Made by a program: the position numbers and the translations under genes. This document shows, piece after piece, positions 1 through 11,720 of a stretch of 64,000 nucleotides of DNA (position 1 is the stretch's first letter; each line of letters starts with the position of its first letter). The stretch is from Solen grandis. Taxonomy: Eukaryota; Mollusca; Bivalvia; Adapedonta; Solenidae. The stretch is taken from positions 1,456,080 through 1,520,079 of the forward strand of contig CM037785.1 of NCBI GenBank assembly GCA_021229015.1. The letters are read 5' to 3'. A model generated the notes under the pieces. The model was not told the DNA's origin. It made no database searches and was given only the letters and a program-made list of their open reading frames with translations.

Positions 1-645
1 GTTTTATGACATTTAATACTGTTATTCTGAAAATAAAAATTTCATTGCTCAGTAATATTTTCATTGCGTACATTGCTTAATAAAATATTCATTGCGTGTT
101 TTAGGCCTTCCGCTTCGAAACACTGGGTCACGTGATCTTTCATTCCACTAAATTATGACCGCTTTTTTCACTTTTCTAGCTTTTGCGTGGCTATTGGGTG
201 TATGAGAAGACAGAAATGCAACGTAATATAACAGAAATGCAACGAAATGTATCATTGTCGTGCGAAACGCTGCTGAACAACTTTCGGTTAATCACGTACT
301 AATGCGAAGCACTATTTTTCTTAATTGCATGAGTGGATCTACATGTACTTCAGTTGGGTTAAATCTCTGTTTTGTAAACGACGCGGGTATTTTGGTCACG
401 CTGAAAATGGTTGTATTTAACTTGGTGAATTTTTAAAAGAAGAGTGGGCACACAAACTTTACACATTAAAAGTGTTTCTAAATGTCATTTAAGCGTCGTC
501 GCAACACAACTACGTAACACACTCCACTCGCTTTCGTTAGCTCTGCCAACATTGTCTGGATCCGTACAAAGCGCGGAGTGCTACAGTTAAAAATGTTGTG
601 GAAAAATATGCAAATCAGAAAGGCTCGATTTCGATTTTCAGCATA

Positions 646-672
646 AGACTGGCGGCCTCTGGCCGCCAGTCT
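646..672. repeat. Perfect GC-rich hairpin, 12-bp arms
   Basis: agactggcggcc and ggccgccagtct are exact reverse complements separated by tct. It stands 37 bp upstream of the BED-finger fragment and may belong to the same element. Confidence 0.8.
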
Positions 673-708
673 AAAAAACCACCGGTTGCATTAAAATCCT
701 TTGTATGA

Positions 709-903
709 AGGCATTTTGGGTTTGTAAAGGGTGATAAAATCAATGTTATGTGCACTTATTGTAAATTTCAACTGAAATTTAGCAGAAACATGACGAAAAC
801 ATCAGCTCACTTGAAAAGGCATCACCAGATGCTTTCAAGGCAACAGCCTGAACAACTGATAATAAACCATCACTTTGAACAACAAACAATCGTTTACTTC
901 TAA
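709..903 (+). pseudogene. BED-type zinc-finger fragment, probably from a hAT transposase
   Basis: One open frame encodes RHFGFVKGDKINVMCTYC, continuing through a Lys/Phe segment to TKTSAHLKRHHQ. This is the C-x2-C ... H-x4-H pattern of a BED finger: the two Cys are in MCTYC and the two His in HLKRHH. Aromatic residues stand upstream, as is usual. The frame ends at TAA 901-903, and an in-frame TGA lies just upstream at 706-708, so only the DNA-binding domain survives. BED fingers at this size typically sit at the N-terminus of hAT transposases and ZBED genes. No catalytic domain follows. Confidence 0.6.
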
Positions 904-2182
904 TTTACAGCCTACATTATATATATATTATCAAGTATTGTGATATTGTATCGTATTGGGCCTATAGTGATATCGTGATACATTTTGAGACTTTTTTGCT
1001 GGCGATACCCAGCTCTGATTATTATTTCTGAGACGTATACGTATCTATTTCATTCTTAATTAATTTCATTCTATTTCTGTCACCTTAAAGACATAAACAA
1101 GACTGCCTCTATTAATATGAGGACATTGAAAATGTCCTTTACAGTCTAATCACACATATAAACTAATGCCTGACCAATCCTCCATTCCATACTTCACTCA
1201 TACTGTGCAGATCTCTATATATATCTATTACAACTTTCCATTCTGCGTGCCCATAAATAGAATATATTAATGAGCAGCAGTGCAGGCAGGTCAATATAAA
1301 ATGGATCATGTTTTGGTCCTCAATTTCATGGTTACACTGATCTGCAGTGTATATCAATCGTCCAGAATTCACCAGGTAAACACCAGGTGTCTGTTTCAAG
1401 AACCTTTGAAAAAAATATGTAAGTGTAAATTTGCAGATGTAAAATAATATTTTTCCTGTGAATTTTTCTTTATAAAAAGTGTTGTGTTTGTATAATGCAG
1501 TGAATTTGGTCATCTTTCTTTATGTTTTAATGTGAAATAAGACATTAGTAGACACTTTGTTGAACAACAGACTTCAAACTAAGATCAAATTTGTTTGTAC
1601 GAAGTTTAGTGAAACAGGCCCAAGATGGTGGGTGCTCCCTGGAATATATTAATATCAACACATGTGCCATTGAGAGTGATTTGTATGTAATGAATAAGGT
1701 TATTGTTCAGTGATGCACAATAAATAAACTAGATGAAATGATTAAATGGTATTTGTAGGTCCACTTTAACCCTTGACCTCATTAATATTCATGTATAAAT
1801 TTATGACTTGATGAATATCAATTATTGACTGAACTTTAAATGCGATATGAAACAATGGGTTTTTCTTTACCATGCAGACTGTGTAGAATCTGAGCTACAA
1901 TATTGTATTAGGAAACAGGAGAGGACTGTGTGATCCAGGTCTGCTCTGTTTGCCATGGTGTCAAAATGAGTCTTTTGGAACTGAAGTTCTTTCTCCTGTA
2001 TGGGTAATTTTTTTCATGACTCTCAGGCACTAGATACATTAGTCCAAAAACCAGTGAGTAGAATTAATTGTAAAAAGTGTTTTCCAATCCATGTAGAAAA
2101 AATCAAAACAAATTGAAGCCAACTGTATGAGTAGGTATAATGGATGCACAAAATATGCATCAGAGACAGTAGGCGTGAGACA
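904..2182. other. AT-rich sequence, no gene seen
   Basis: Open frames here (for example on the minus strand at 1163-1513) have no recognisable protein features. A degenerate foldback with the theme attcatg...gaatat lies near 1770-1820. Nothing else was recognised. Confidence 0.5.
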
Positions 2183-2354
2183 TTAACCCTTTCCCTCATA
2201 GAGGACACCATGAAAAGACCTATGTGAGCAGCATAAAATCAGATCAGCCTGCGAGTAACTGTTTGGTAAGGTTTAACTGTGGTTTTCTGCAGATCAGGCT
2301 TTATGTGGTACCTATTGAGTGCGTCAAAATGAGTCTATATGAGGAAAGGGTTAA
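2183..2354 (-). mobile_element. TTAA-flanked palindromic MITE, copy 1 (internally deleted)
   Basis: TTAA stands at both ends (2183-2186 and 2351-2354), with the terminus CCCTTTCCCTCATA and its complement. The right terminus is gaggaaaggg, one G short. The core hairpin is partly deleted. Reverse orientation relative to most copies. Confidence 0.85.
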
Positions 2355-2783
2355 GACGTTACTTTAGTTGATCATACAAATCTTTATATTATATTCAGCT
2401 CCCTAACCAATTGCAAACAGCTAATAATTAAGCAGACAAAGGGAATATTGTCTATTGTCAAAATTTATAAATGATAAAGCCAAAATATTATAAAAAATAA
2501 TTAATTTTGAACTTTTGTGGAAAAAAAAAGAGACTTATATTGCATTTAGAATACTGATCCAGTGTAAACAGATGGTCAGGGTCAGACGGAGCTTACCTGA
2601 GACATGTGAAACAGTATTTACCTACAATCATGGCACTGTGAATCATTGACCAGGAGTTTGTAGAATTCTTTGAATCATTCAGTACAGACAATCTGAAGAA
2701 AATAAATCTGTTTAGTGAGTCAAGGTCAAATTTCATGAATGTATGGCTCATGACTGTGTGAAATGTAGTTATTTGTACTTTTT

Positions 2784-3497
2784 AGCTCACCTGAGCATGA
2801 AGTTCTCAAGGTGAGCTTTTGTGATCGCCCTGCGTCCGTCATGTGTTGTCCGTCGTCAACAATTTACCTTAAACAACATCTCCTCTAAAACCACAGGGTA
2901 GAACTTGATTAAACTTGGCAGGGATGTTACTTTGGTGAACCTTCACAAAAGTTGCTAAAATAAACTTGATGCATGTGGAACTCTGGTTACCATGGCAAGG
3001 AAAGAAAAAAATTATGAAAACTTTGCAGGGATCATCTCCTTCAAAACTATTGGCCAGATTTCAAAATATTTTGTTACAGATGTTCCTTGGGTAACTCTCT
3101 ACCAAGATTGCTAAAATGATTCTGATTGAGAAAAAAACATGGCTGCAGGGTTGGGCTAATTTGCTTTATATGTATATAGTGAAATCTTAAAATGACATCT
3201 CCTCTAAAATCACTGGACAGAATTTGATTAAATTTGGCAGGGATGATCCTTGGGTGAAGCTTCACATAAGTTGCTGAAATTATTCTGATCTATAAAAAAG
3301 CATGGCGGCCAGGGGCGGAAGCTAATTTGCCTTATATGTATATAGTGAAATCTTTAAACAACATCTCTGAAACTGCTGGACAGAATTTGAAAAAACTTTG
3401 CAGGGATCATCTCCTTTAAAACTATTGGCAAGATTTCAAATGTTTTAATATAGACTGATGTTCCTTGGGTGAGTGATCCAGGGCCATCATGGACATA
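2784..3497 (+). mobile_element. Hairpin-led tandem-core element, AGCTCACCTGAG family, copy 1
   Basis: Starts with the hairpin agctcacctgag/ctcaaggtgagct, followed by a gtccgtc stretch. Degenerate core units follow (aaacaacatctcctctaaaac, ttgatt aaacttggcagggatg). It ends near gtgagtgatccagggccatcatgg. Non-coding; it resembles bivalve pearl-type elements in layout. Confidence 0.65.
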
Positions 3498-3781
3498 TTA
3501 AATTTATGTCAGGTCAGCACTTGAAACATTTGGGAAGTTGTTTCAAATTAATGCCTTTTTACACACTTTAGGGGAAAAGGTTCTGACAACTAAAACTAAA
3601 CTCTCTCGACAATTCCTCAGTTTGATGAATACTTTGTGTCATGGAAAGTCATGAAAGATTCATGTGCCATGATAGGGTTTGTACCTATAACCGGCATAGC
3701 CACAGTCCTGTACACTATCACTGGTGCACAGCATGTGTATAGATTGTTGCCACTATCATGGTTTAGCAGTTTTTGTGAAAT

Positions 3782-4954
3782 TATGTCTCCCCCATATGGG
3801 GGAGACATATTGTTTTTGTCAGGAGTTGTCTGTCTGTCTGTCTCAGTCCGTCTGTCTGTCTTTCTGTCTGTCTGTCACACTTTTTGTCTGGAGCATAACT
3901 CAAAAAGTATCAAAACTATTAACTTGAAACTTCACAGGTGGATAGATCTCATGGAGGAGATGTGTCTTGCATAAGAACGGTAACTCTGCTAATCATATTT
4001 TTGGAGTTTTTTGCCTTGTGTTAAATTTCATACGTAATTTTTGTGCGGATCATAACTCACGAAGTATCAAAGTTATAAACATGAAACTTCACAAGTGGAT
4101 AGACCTCATGATTGAAAAGTGCCATGCACAAGAACCGTCACTCTATAATCATATTTTTGGAGTTATTGCCCTTTGTTAAATTTTTTACTTATGTCAAGAG
4201 CACATCTTGTGCACTATAAGACATATAATCTTGAAACTTCATAGATAGGTAGATCACATGGAGGAGAAGTGCAGTGCACAAGAACTGTAACTCTGCACAT
4301 AATATTTTTCGAGTTACTGCCCTTTGTTCAATTTCATACTTGTTTTTTTTAAGCATTACTCATACATTTAATCTTGAAACTTCATAGTTGAGAAAACCTC
4401 ACAAAGGAAAATTGCAGTGCACAAGAACCTTAATTCTGCAAATCATATTTTTGGAGTTATTGCCCATTGTCTAATTTTATATTCAATTAAGTTTTGTCTG
4501 GAGCATAACTCATGCACTGATACATATATAACCTTGAAGCTTCAAAAGTGGGTAGACTTTATAGACAAGAATTGCAGTATACTAGAGCATAATTCATTTC
4601 CAATGTTTCTTGTTGGAGTTTTTCTGCTTTTATACAATTTTGTGTCCTTAAGATAACTCCTGCTTGTCTCATGCTATTCAAATTAGATTTTATTTATTGA
4701 AAGGAATTAATGAGAGCAAGTATCATGCACAAAGTTCATATCTCTGGCCTCAGTATTTTTGGAATTATTTTCCCTTTCTACAATTTCTTGACTGCAGGAT
4801 AACTCTTGTGCTATTGAAACAAAATTTCAGTTATGGAAAGAAATTGATGAAAGGAAGTCTCACATACAACGTCCATAACTCTTTATCAGTATAGTCAGCC
4901 CTTTAACTATGTCACTGTGTGCCTTAATGAGGGGAAGGGGGTTGGGGGAGACAT
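3782..4954 (+). mobile_element. Hairpin-led tandem-core element, TATGTCTCCCCCATATG family
   Basis: Begins with a perfect 28-bp palindrome (3782-3809). A gtctgtctgtc tract and about six degenerate units of about 155 bp follow, marked by ggagcataactca, cttgaaacttcacaggtgg and atatttttggagttattgcc. It ends near gggggagacatcag, which repeats half of the opening palindrome. The open frames inside are products of the repeat. Confidence 0.65.
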
Positions 4955-5238
4955 CAGTTTCCTATGAAAAGAAAAATCTCAAGCTTAAAGATGGTATTAC
5001 ATGTACTCACTTACATGCTTGTGCTGGTCTGATATTTTTCTGAATTTTCAATAGATGTTATCCAGAACTTGGCAAATGTGGGTTTTTTCCATCTAGGGGA
5101 TACAAAGAAACTTTTACCATTATAGCTTCATTGTGCACTATCGTTCAAAAAAGAATTAGTGCAACACCACAAAGTTTAAACTGTAAAGATTTGTATGTAC
5201 CCCTGGATTAGATGGGAAATTCCCATTCCCAAATATTC

Positions 5239-5358
5239 TTAATCCTTTCCCTCATAGAGGACACCATGAAAAGACCTATGCGAACAGCATAAAACCAGAT
5301 CAGCCTGCGAGTAACTCTTGAGGGCGTCAAAATGAGTATATATGAGGGAAAGGGTTAA
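5239..5358 (-). mobile_element. TTAA-flanked palindromic MITE, copy 2 (short)
   Basis: TTAA at 5239-5242 and 5355-5358. The left terminus has one C-to-T change (tcctttccc). This 120-bp form lacks most of one arm. Confidence 0.85.
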
Positions 5359-6363
5359 TGCCGGAGAAACTTTATTGGCAGTTTGATTGAACTGTTGATG
5401 ATTTTGTACCCAGGTCTTCATATGTGGTAGCAGCACATGCTCTTGAGGCCTACCTAGAGTTATTTTCTAATACCATGACTTATTGCAAAATTTAGGAATG
5501 TCCTGATTAGATTAAGTTTTCATTTCTCATGTTTGTTATCTGAAAGCTTTTATAGATTTTAACTAACTTCTTATGATAGACAGATTGTTGAATGAGGGAA
5601 TTGCTCTGATGCCAAAATCAGATTCTTATTTAATTTTTTTAGATCCATTTCAGTTTGATTAAAGATTGAAATCACTGTTCATCTTTCCTCTATTAAGTAA
5701 CAAGCCATTAATCATAAAAAAGATAATATTTTGTGAGAATTCCCTTTAAACATAATTACAAATAAAACTGTTTAAGCGCAGATGTCCAGACTCCCAAAGG
5801 AAGAAAATGTGTTGGAAGCAGAGATAATTGCTGATTTAAAGGTTTAATGTGTAGTTTGGGAAGAAGAAATTCAGGACAAAATATTCTTCTTAAAATACAA
5901 TTAGAGAGACTTAAATAATTATAATTTGAGGTTAGATGTATAACGTTTCTCATTGTTATTGAGTGAATAGATTAAATGTCCTATTTGTTTCATGCTATTT
6001 ATTGTCTTTTCCATATTTTTTTTCTTTCTCTTGTGTTTATGAAATTCCTTAGTTATTTGATATGGCCATTTTGGCTGCTTTATCTTGGGTATATAGTTGG
6101 GCATGTGACTGTTTTAAATCAGGGGTCAATTCACTGAGCCTCAAACCTGATTGACTTTGTGTGTCTTTCATTTAATCTTTAAAAATGGATTAATAAAAAC
6201 AAATTAATACAATATTAATATTTTCATAATTTCATAATATATCTGTTTTTAGCTTGTCTGTTTTTCAAAGAAAAAAAGTCAAGGTATTGTCATCACTCTG
6301 GTGTCGTCATCGTTTGTATCATCATGTTGAGAAACTTTAGTCTTGGCCATAACTTCTAAACTA

Positions 6364-6605
6364 TTAACCCTTTCCCTCATATATTCTCATTTTGACGCCC
6401 TCAATAGGTATCACATAAAGCCTGATCTGCAGAAAACCACAGTTAAACCTTACCAAATTTAATTACAAAATCCTCATTTCCAGACCACTGAGGAGCAGCG
6501 AACAGCATAAAACCTGTTCAGCCTGCGAGTTACTCGCAGGCTGATCAGGTTTTATGCTGTTCGCATAGGTCTTTTCATGGTGTCCACTATGAGGGAAAGG
6601 GTTAA
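6364..6605 (+). mobile_element. TTAA-flanked palindromic MITE, copy 3
   Basis: Full-length copy with TTAA on both sides. The core hairpin has arms gcgaacagcataaaacctg and complement around the centre cgagttactcg. Confidence 0.9.
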
Positions 6606-7634
6606 AGCCTCAGTCATCAAACTTCACATACTTGCCCACTATTACAAGGGCTACATTTTCATCAAGGGCTGTAACTCTTAGGTCCATTTTCATGTAATTT
6701 ATCTCCCATTTTTAAGAAAAAAAACTTGTGCAGTGCCCTCTGAGAAAACCGTTCTCTCAGAAAACATGAAAGCTCTAAATACAGGACGCTGTGTTTGGTC
6801 TCAAAGTTTTTTAATAATCTTATTAAACCTTAAAATCCAAACGGTTCAGGTGTGAAAAACTTGTCGCCTTGAAACCATTATATCAACTAATGGGTAAGGT
6901 ATAATTGGTACAAGAAAACTGATCAATACTGATTGCTGGTTTGTATTATTGATGAGTGTGTATTGAATTACACGATATTTGGTAAGTATAATTCAGTCAA
7001 AATAAATATATATAACTAAATAATTTCAATTTATAAAAAAGTTCAGTATGTTTTTAAGTTTTAAACATGATAGGAAACATTATTTTTGTGTCGCCTGTAT
7101 AGCATGGCAGACACATAGGGATCACTTTGTCCGTCGTCGTCGTCGGCGGCGGCGGCCGCGGCTGCGTAGGCGTCGTCAGCGTCGTCGGCGTCACACTTTC
7201 TTGTCCGGAGCATAACTCAAAAAGTATTTGAGGTATCACCTTGAAACTTAAAACATGGATAGATCACATTGAGGTGGAGTGCAGTGCACAAGAATGATAA
7301 CTCTGACTTTCGTATTTTCTGAGTTATTACCCTTTGTTGATTCTGAGATTTTATTTTTGTCCGGAGCATAACTCAAAAAGTATTTGAGGTCCTTGAAACT
7401 TAAAACATGGATAGATACATTGAGGTGGAGTGCAGTGCACAAGAATGATAACCATGACTTTCATATTTTCTGAGTTATTGATTTTGTTTTCTTTTTTTGG
7501 TTGTCTGGAGCATAACACGAAAAGTATTTGAGGTATTACTTTGAAACCTCACAGGTGGAAAGATCTCATGGAGTGCATTGTGCAAGAATGATAACTGTTG
7601 TATTTTTGGAGTTATTTCCCTTTGTTTATTTTTT

Positions 7635-9501
7635 AGCTCACCTGAGCCAGAGGCTCAAGGTGAGCTATTGTGACCGGTCTTCGTCCGTCGTCCGTCCGTC
7701 CGTCGTCCGTCCGTCGTCCGTCCGTCCGTCGTCCGTCAACATTTTGCTTCAAACGACATCTCCTCCTTAACCGCTTGGTCAATTTTGATAAAACTTTACA
7801 GGGATGTTCCTTGGGTGGTCCCCTTTCAAAGTTGTTCAAAGAATTGAATTCCATTTGGAATTCTGGTTGCCATGGCAACGGAAAGAAAAAACTTAAAATG
7901 TCTTCTTCTCCAAAACAACCAACTGAATTTCAAAATGTTTTGGCACAGATGTTCCTTTGGTAAGTGTCTACCAAGATTGTTCAAATTATTTGGATCCGTA
8001 AAAAAACATGGCCGCCAGGGGCGTGGCTAGTTTTCCTTAGATGCCTATACTCAAATCTTAAAAAATCTTCTCCTCCAAAACTGCTGGCTGAATTTCAAAA
8101 TGTTTTGGCACAGATACTCCTTGAGTAAGTGTCTACCAAGATTGTTCAAATTATTTGGATCCATAAAAAAACGTGGCCGCCAGGGCGGGGCTAGTTTTCC
8201 TTATATGTCTATAGTGAAAACTAAAAAATCTTCTTATCCAAAACTACTGGCTTGATTTCAAATTGTTTTGGCACAGATGTTCCTTGATTAAATGTCTATC
8301 AAGACTGTTCAAATTATTTGGATCCATAAAAAAACATGGCCGCCAGGGGATTGAAAAAAAACTTCTTCTCCAAAACCACTGGCATTATTTCAAATTGTTT
8401 TGGCACAGATGTTCCTTTATTAAATGTCTTCCAAGATTGTTAAAATTATTTGGATCCGAAAAAAAACATGGCCGCCAGGGTCGTGGCTAGTTTTCCTTAT
8501 ATGTCTATAGTCAAATCTTAAAAAAATCTTCTCCTCAGAAACCACAAGACCTGGAGCTTAGATATTTGGTGTGCAGCATTGTCTACTAGATCACTACCAA
8601 GTTTGTTCAAATCATGGCCCTGGGGTCAAAATTGGCCCCGCCCCAGGGGTCACCTGATTTTACATAGGCTAATATAGGAAATACTTGCAAAATCTTCTTC
8701 TCAGAAACCACAAGTCTTAGCCTTTTGATTTTTGGTATGTGGCATGATCTTATGACTCTCTACCAAGATTGTAAAAATTATGACCCTGGGGTCAAAATTG
8801 GCCCCGCCCCAGGTGTCACTTCATTTAACATAGGCTACTATAGGAAAAGAACTTGAAAAATCTTCTTCTCAGAAACCACAAGGCATAGAGTTAAGATATT
8901 TGGTGTGTAGCATTGTCTGGTGAATCTCTACCAAGTTTGTTCAAATCATGACCCTGGGGTCAAAATTGGCCCCGCCCCAGGGGTCACTTGATTTAACATA
9001 GGCTAATATAGGAAAAACTTGAAAAATCTTCTTTCCAGAAACCACAAGGCCCGGGGTTTAGATATTTGTTATGCAGCACTGTCTAGTAGATCACAACCAA
9101 ATTTGTTCAAATCATGGCCCTGGGGTCAAATTTGGCCCCGCCATTGGGGTCACCTGATTTTACATAGGCTAATATAGAAATAACTTGAAAATTCTTCTTT
9201 TTAGGAAACTAGAAAACACATGGCCTGGCGTTTAGATATTTGGTGAAAATATTGGCCCCTCCCCAGGGATCACTTGATTTTACATAGACTTATTTTGGAA
9301 AAAAATCTAGAAAAATTTCTTCTCAAAACCCACAAGGTCTGGAGTTTAGATATTTGGTATGTAACATGGGCTAATAGACCTCTACCCAGTTTGTTCAAAT
9401 CATGACCCTGGGGTCAAAATTGGCTCTGCCCCAGGGGTCACTTGATTTTACATAGCCTAATGATATCAGGTGAGCGATCCAGGGCCATCATGGCCCTCTT
9501 G
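7635..9501 (+). mobile_element. Hairpin-led tandem-core element, AGCTCACCTGAG family, copy 2 (nested)
   Basis: Starts with agctcacctgag...ctcaaggtgagct and a cgtccgtc microsatellite (7681-7738). One set of units carries tggatccataaaaaaacatg and gccgccaggg (about 7980-8500). A second set of about 170 bp repeats caaaattggccccgccccag (about 8560-9440). It ends with ggtgagcgatccagggccatcatggccct, which holds the perfect short hairpin agggccatcatggccct. Non-coding. Confidence 0.65.
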
Positions 9502-9794
9502 TTTGGATTTAATTCTTGTGTGGTGCATAACTTGTAAAGTATTTGAAGTGTTGCCTTAAACATTTATAGTAGATAGATCTCATTGGTCTGAGTGCAGTAC
9601 ACAAGAATGATAACTCAATAATGATAATGATGACTACAAACTTGCAACATATATATAATTAACGTCATAAGTGCTTAATGACGTCATAATTTTTCTTACA
9701 GTTAATGTTTTGAATTCATAGTCATTCTGACACTCCTCTGATGAAGACTGTATAGTCGAAAGTGCTCGGGAAAATTATTACATATTGCACTGTT

Positions 9795-9861
9795 TGAATA
9801 TTTTATTCCCCCCCCCCCCCCCCCCCCAAAAAAAATATATATATATATATGTGTGTGTGTG
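9795..9861. repeat. Compound microsatellite (C)n(A)n(TA)n(TG)n
   Basis: A poly-C run is followed by a short A run, about ten TA and several GT dinucleotides. It lies in the tail of the outer tandem-core element. Confidence 0.9.
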
Positions 9862-10390
9862 TGATTTGGTGTTATTTTGTACCTCACAAAATAGATTATG
9901 CTTTATCAATAATTTGTCAAAAGATCGATTTTCTAGTCAATTCTTTCATCAAACATGCTTAAATGCAGGCGACACAAGTGTTCCGAGGAACACCCACATC
10001 TAGTTATTCATATGTGCATTAGCCTTTATGCAGAGGCACATGTTGATAGGACTTTATTTTTTAATATTTCTTGAACTTTATTCATATTAATGAAACAAAA
10101 TATGCATAAGTACTAGAACATCAAATAAAGATATTATTTCAATTGCTTTTATTATTACTTTCATAATCTATCATAATCTATACATCCATAATAGAAAAAC
10201 ATAAACGAGTATTTAAAACTGATCATAGCTAAATACATATATAATATATGGCTAAAATGTGGATTCTTTAGAATACCGGACATCTGAGACAACAGGACAA
10301 AAACCGCGGTCCGACTGCTGTCTGGTTTCCTCAGAGTGCACTGTAATAGCTGACAATAGGCTTCTCTTGTTAATACTTATTGTGGGTGCT

Positions 10391-10652
10391 TTAACCCTTT
10401 CCCTCATATAGACTCATTTTGACGCACTCAATAGGTACCACATAAAGCCTGATCTGCAGAAAACCACAGTTAAACCTTACCAAATTTAATTATAAAATCC
10501 TCATTTCCAGACCACTGAGGAGCAGCGAACAGCATAAAACCTGATCAGCCTGCGAGTTACTCGCAGGCTGATCTGGTAACTCGCAGGCTGATCTGGTTTT
10601 ATGCTGTTTGCATAGGTCTTTTCATGGTGTCCTCTATGAGGGAAAGGGTTAA
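10391..10652 (+). mobile_element. TTAA-flanked palindromic MITE, copy 4 (with core duplication)
   Basis: TTAA on both sides. About 20 bp of the core (ctcgcaggctgatctggtaa) is duplicated in tandem near 10560-10597, making this copy longer. Confidence 0.9.
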
Positions 10653-11154
10653 AAAAATAATTCATTTTTTAGAAATTAGCAGAGATGCAATGCCTTACCT
10701 CAGGTTATCAAATGGATAATTTAAAATGTGTCGCCTTTTGAACAGTTTTTCTTAAAAAAAATACTGGCTGCTGATAAATTACTTATTTTTCAGCAAAAAA
10801 CCTTGCAGAAACAGTTTCATTTCATTGGGAAAAAAGTTTACATCGGCACAGATTGCAAGTATATTTTATGGAAACCTGTTATCATGGTAAACATAATAAT
10901 GGATTGATCCTAGGCATGTAAGTTCCAGGGATATTAACTAATTAACTCTTGCTGACATATTGAAAATTAACAGATTAATTCAACAATAAAGGTTAAATAT
11001 GACACCTATAGGCAGATCTGATGCATTATCCCTAATGAATATAGCCATATGCACCTTGAGACGTTTGGTCAGGTATCAACCAGGACTGCAGAAGGTAATG
11101 TTACTGGCTGCTTTTTGACAGTTGGCTGCTTAAAAGCAGGTTGCTGCTGATACT

Positions 11155-11720
11155 TGAGTGTTAGACTATAACAGTATTAGTCAAGGAGACCTCAAGCTGA
11201 CTGGTTAAGTCAGTGAGACAGCTGATACTAGGTGTTAAAATTTAGTGGTATTAGTCAAGAAGATTGCAAACATTGAGACAGAAGACAGCAGATACTAGTG
11301 TAAGAAAATTTAGTAGTATTAGTCAGGGAGATCTCAAACTGACTGCTTCAGTAAGTGAAACAGCAAATACCAGTGTTAAGACTTGATTTGACTATTTGAG
11401 TTTACCGTCACTTTGACAGTATTTCAGTCATATAGCGACGTCCTGCTAATTACAGGTGGAGGAAGACCCTGATTGCACGGAGGCATCCAGGTAGAACCAC
11501 CGACCTACCGCAAGCCAGCTGGAAGGCTTCCTCACATGAAAATCCGTATGACCCTGCCGTGATTCGAACCCACTCGGTGAAGGGCTGAGTGAGTGTTAAA
11601 GTCAGCGACTTTACCCTCTCGGCCACGGAGGCCCCTACTAGTGTTAGATTATAATGGTATTAGGGAGATCTCAAGTCAATGAGACAGCTGATACCCAGGC
11701 TTGCTTAAGGCAGGTTAGAC
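11155..11720 (+). repeat. Four diverged tandem units of about 70 bp, split by a SINE
   Basis: Units share tagtgttaga, gtattagtcaaggagayctc and cagctgatac. They start near 11155, 11231, 11299 and 11371. The last unit is interrupted by the SINE at 11381-11635 and resumes at tactagtgttagat. Confidence 0.7.
11381..11635 (-). mobile_element. tRNA-derived SINE, family A, copy 1
   Basis: Read on the minus strand: the head carries an A box (tggccgagaggg) and a B box (gggttcgaatca). The central block gaagccttccagctggcttg is followed by cggtaggtcggtgg and the tail gactgaaatactgtc. The flanks taccagtgttaag and tactagtgttaga look like a 13-bp target duplication, though the host repeat also contains this motif. 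Confidence 0.85.

Larger units (their letters stand above)
7088..10003 (+). mobile_element. Outer tandem-core element with Helitron-like 3' hairpin and CTAG end
   Basis: Begins gtgtcgcctgtatagcatgg, then a GC-rich gtcgtc tract and core units with ccggagcataactcaaaaag at about 150-bp spacing. It is interrupted by the 7635-9501 insertion, resumes with tgtggtgcataacttgtaaa, and ends at caggcgacac. A perfect hairpin gtgttccgaggaacac (9978-9993) and ccacatCTAG complete it. The opening GTGTCGCCTG is inverted at the end as CAGGCGACAC. Confidence 0.6.

Noticed and set aside
7633..7963. Overlapping open frames on both strands near a (CGTCC)n tract
   Set aside because: They are created by the stop-free microsatellite in a tandem-core repeat. 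The Arg/Ser-Val runs are repeat translation.
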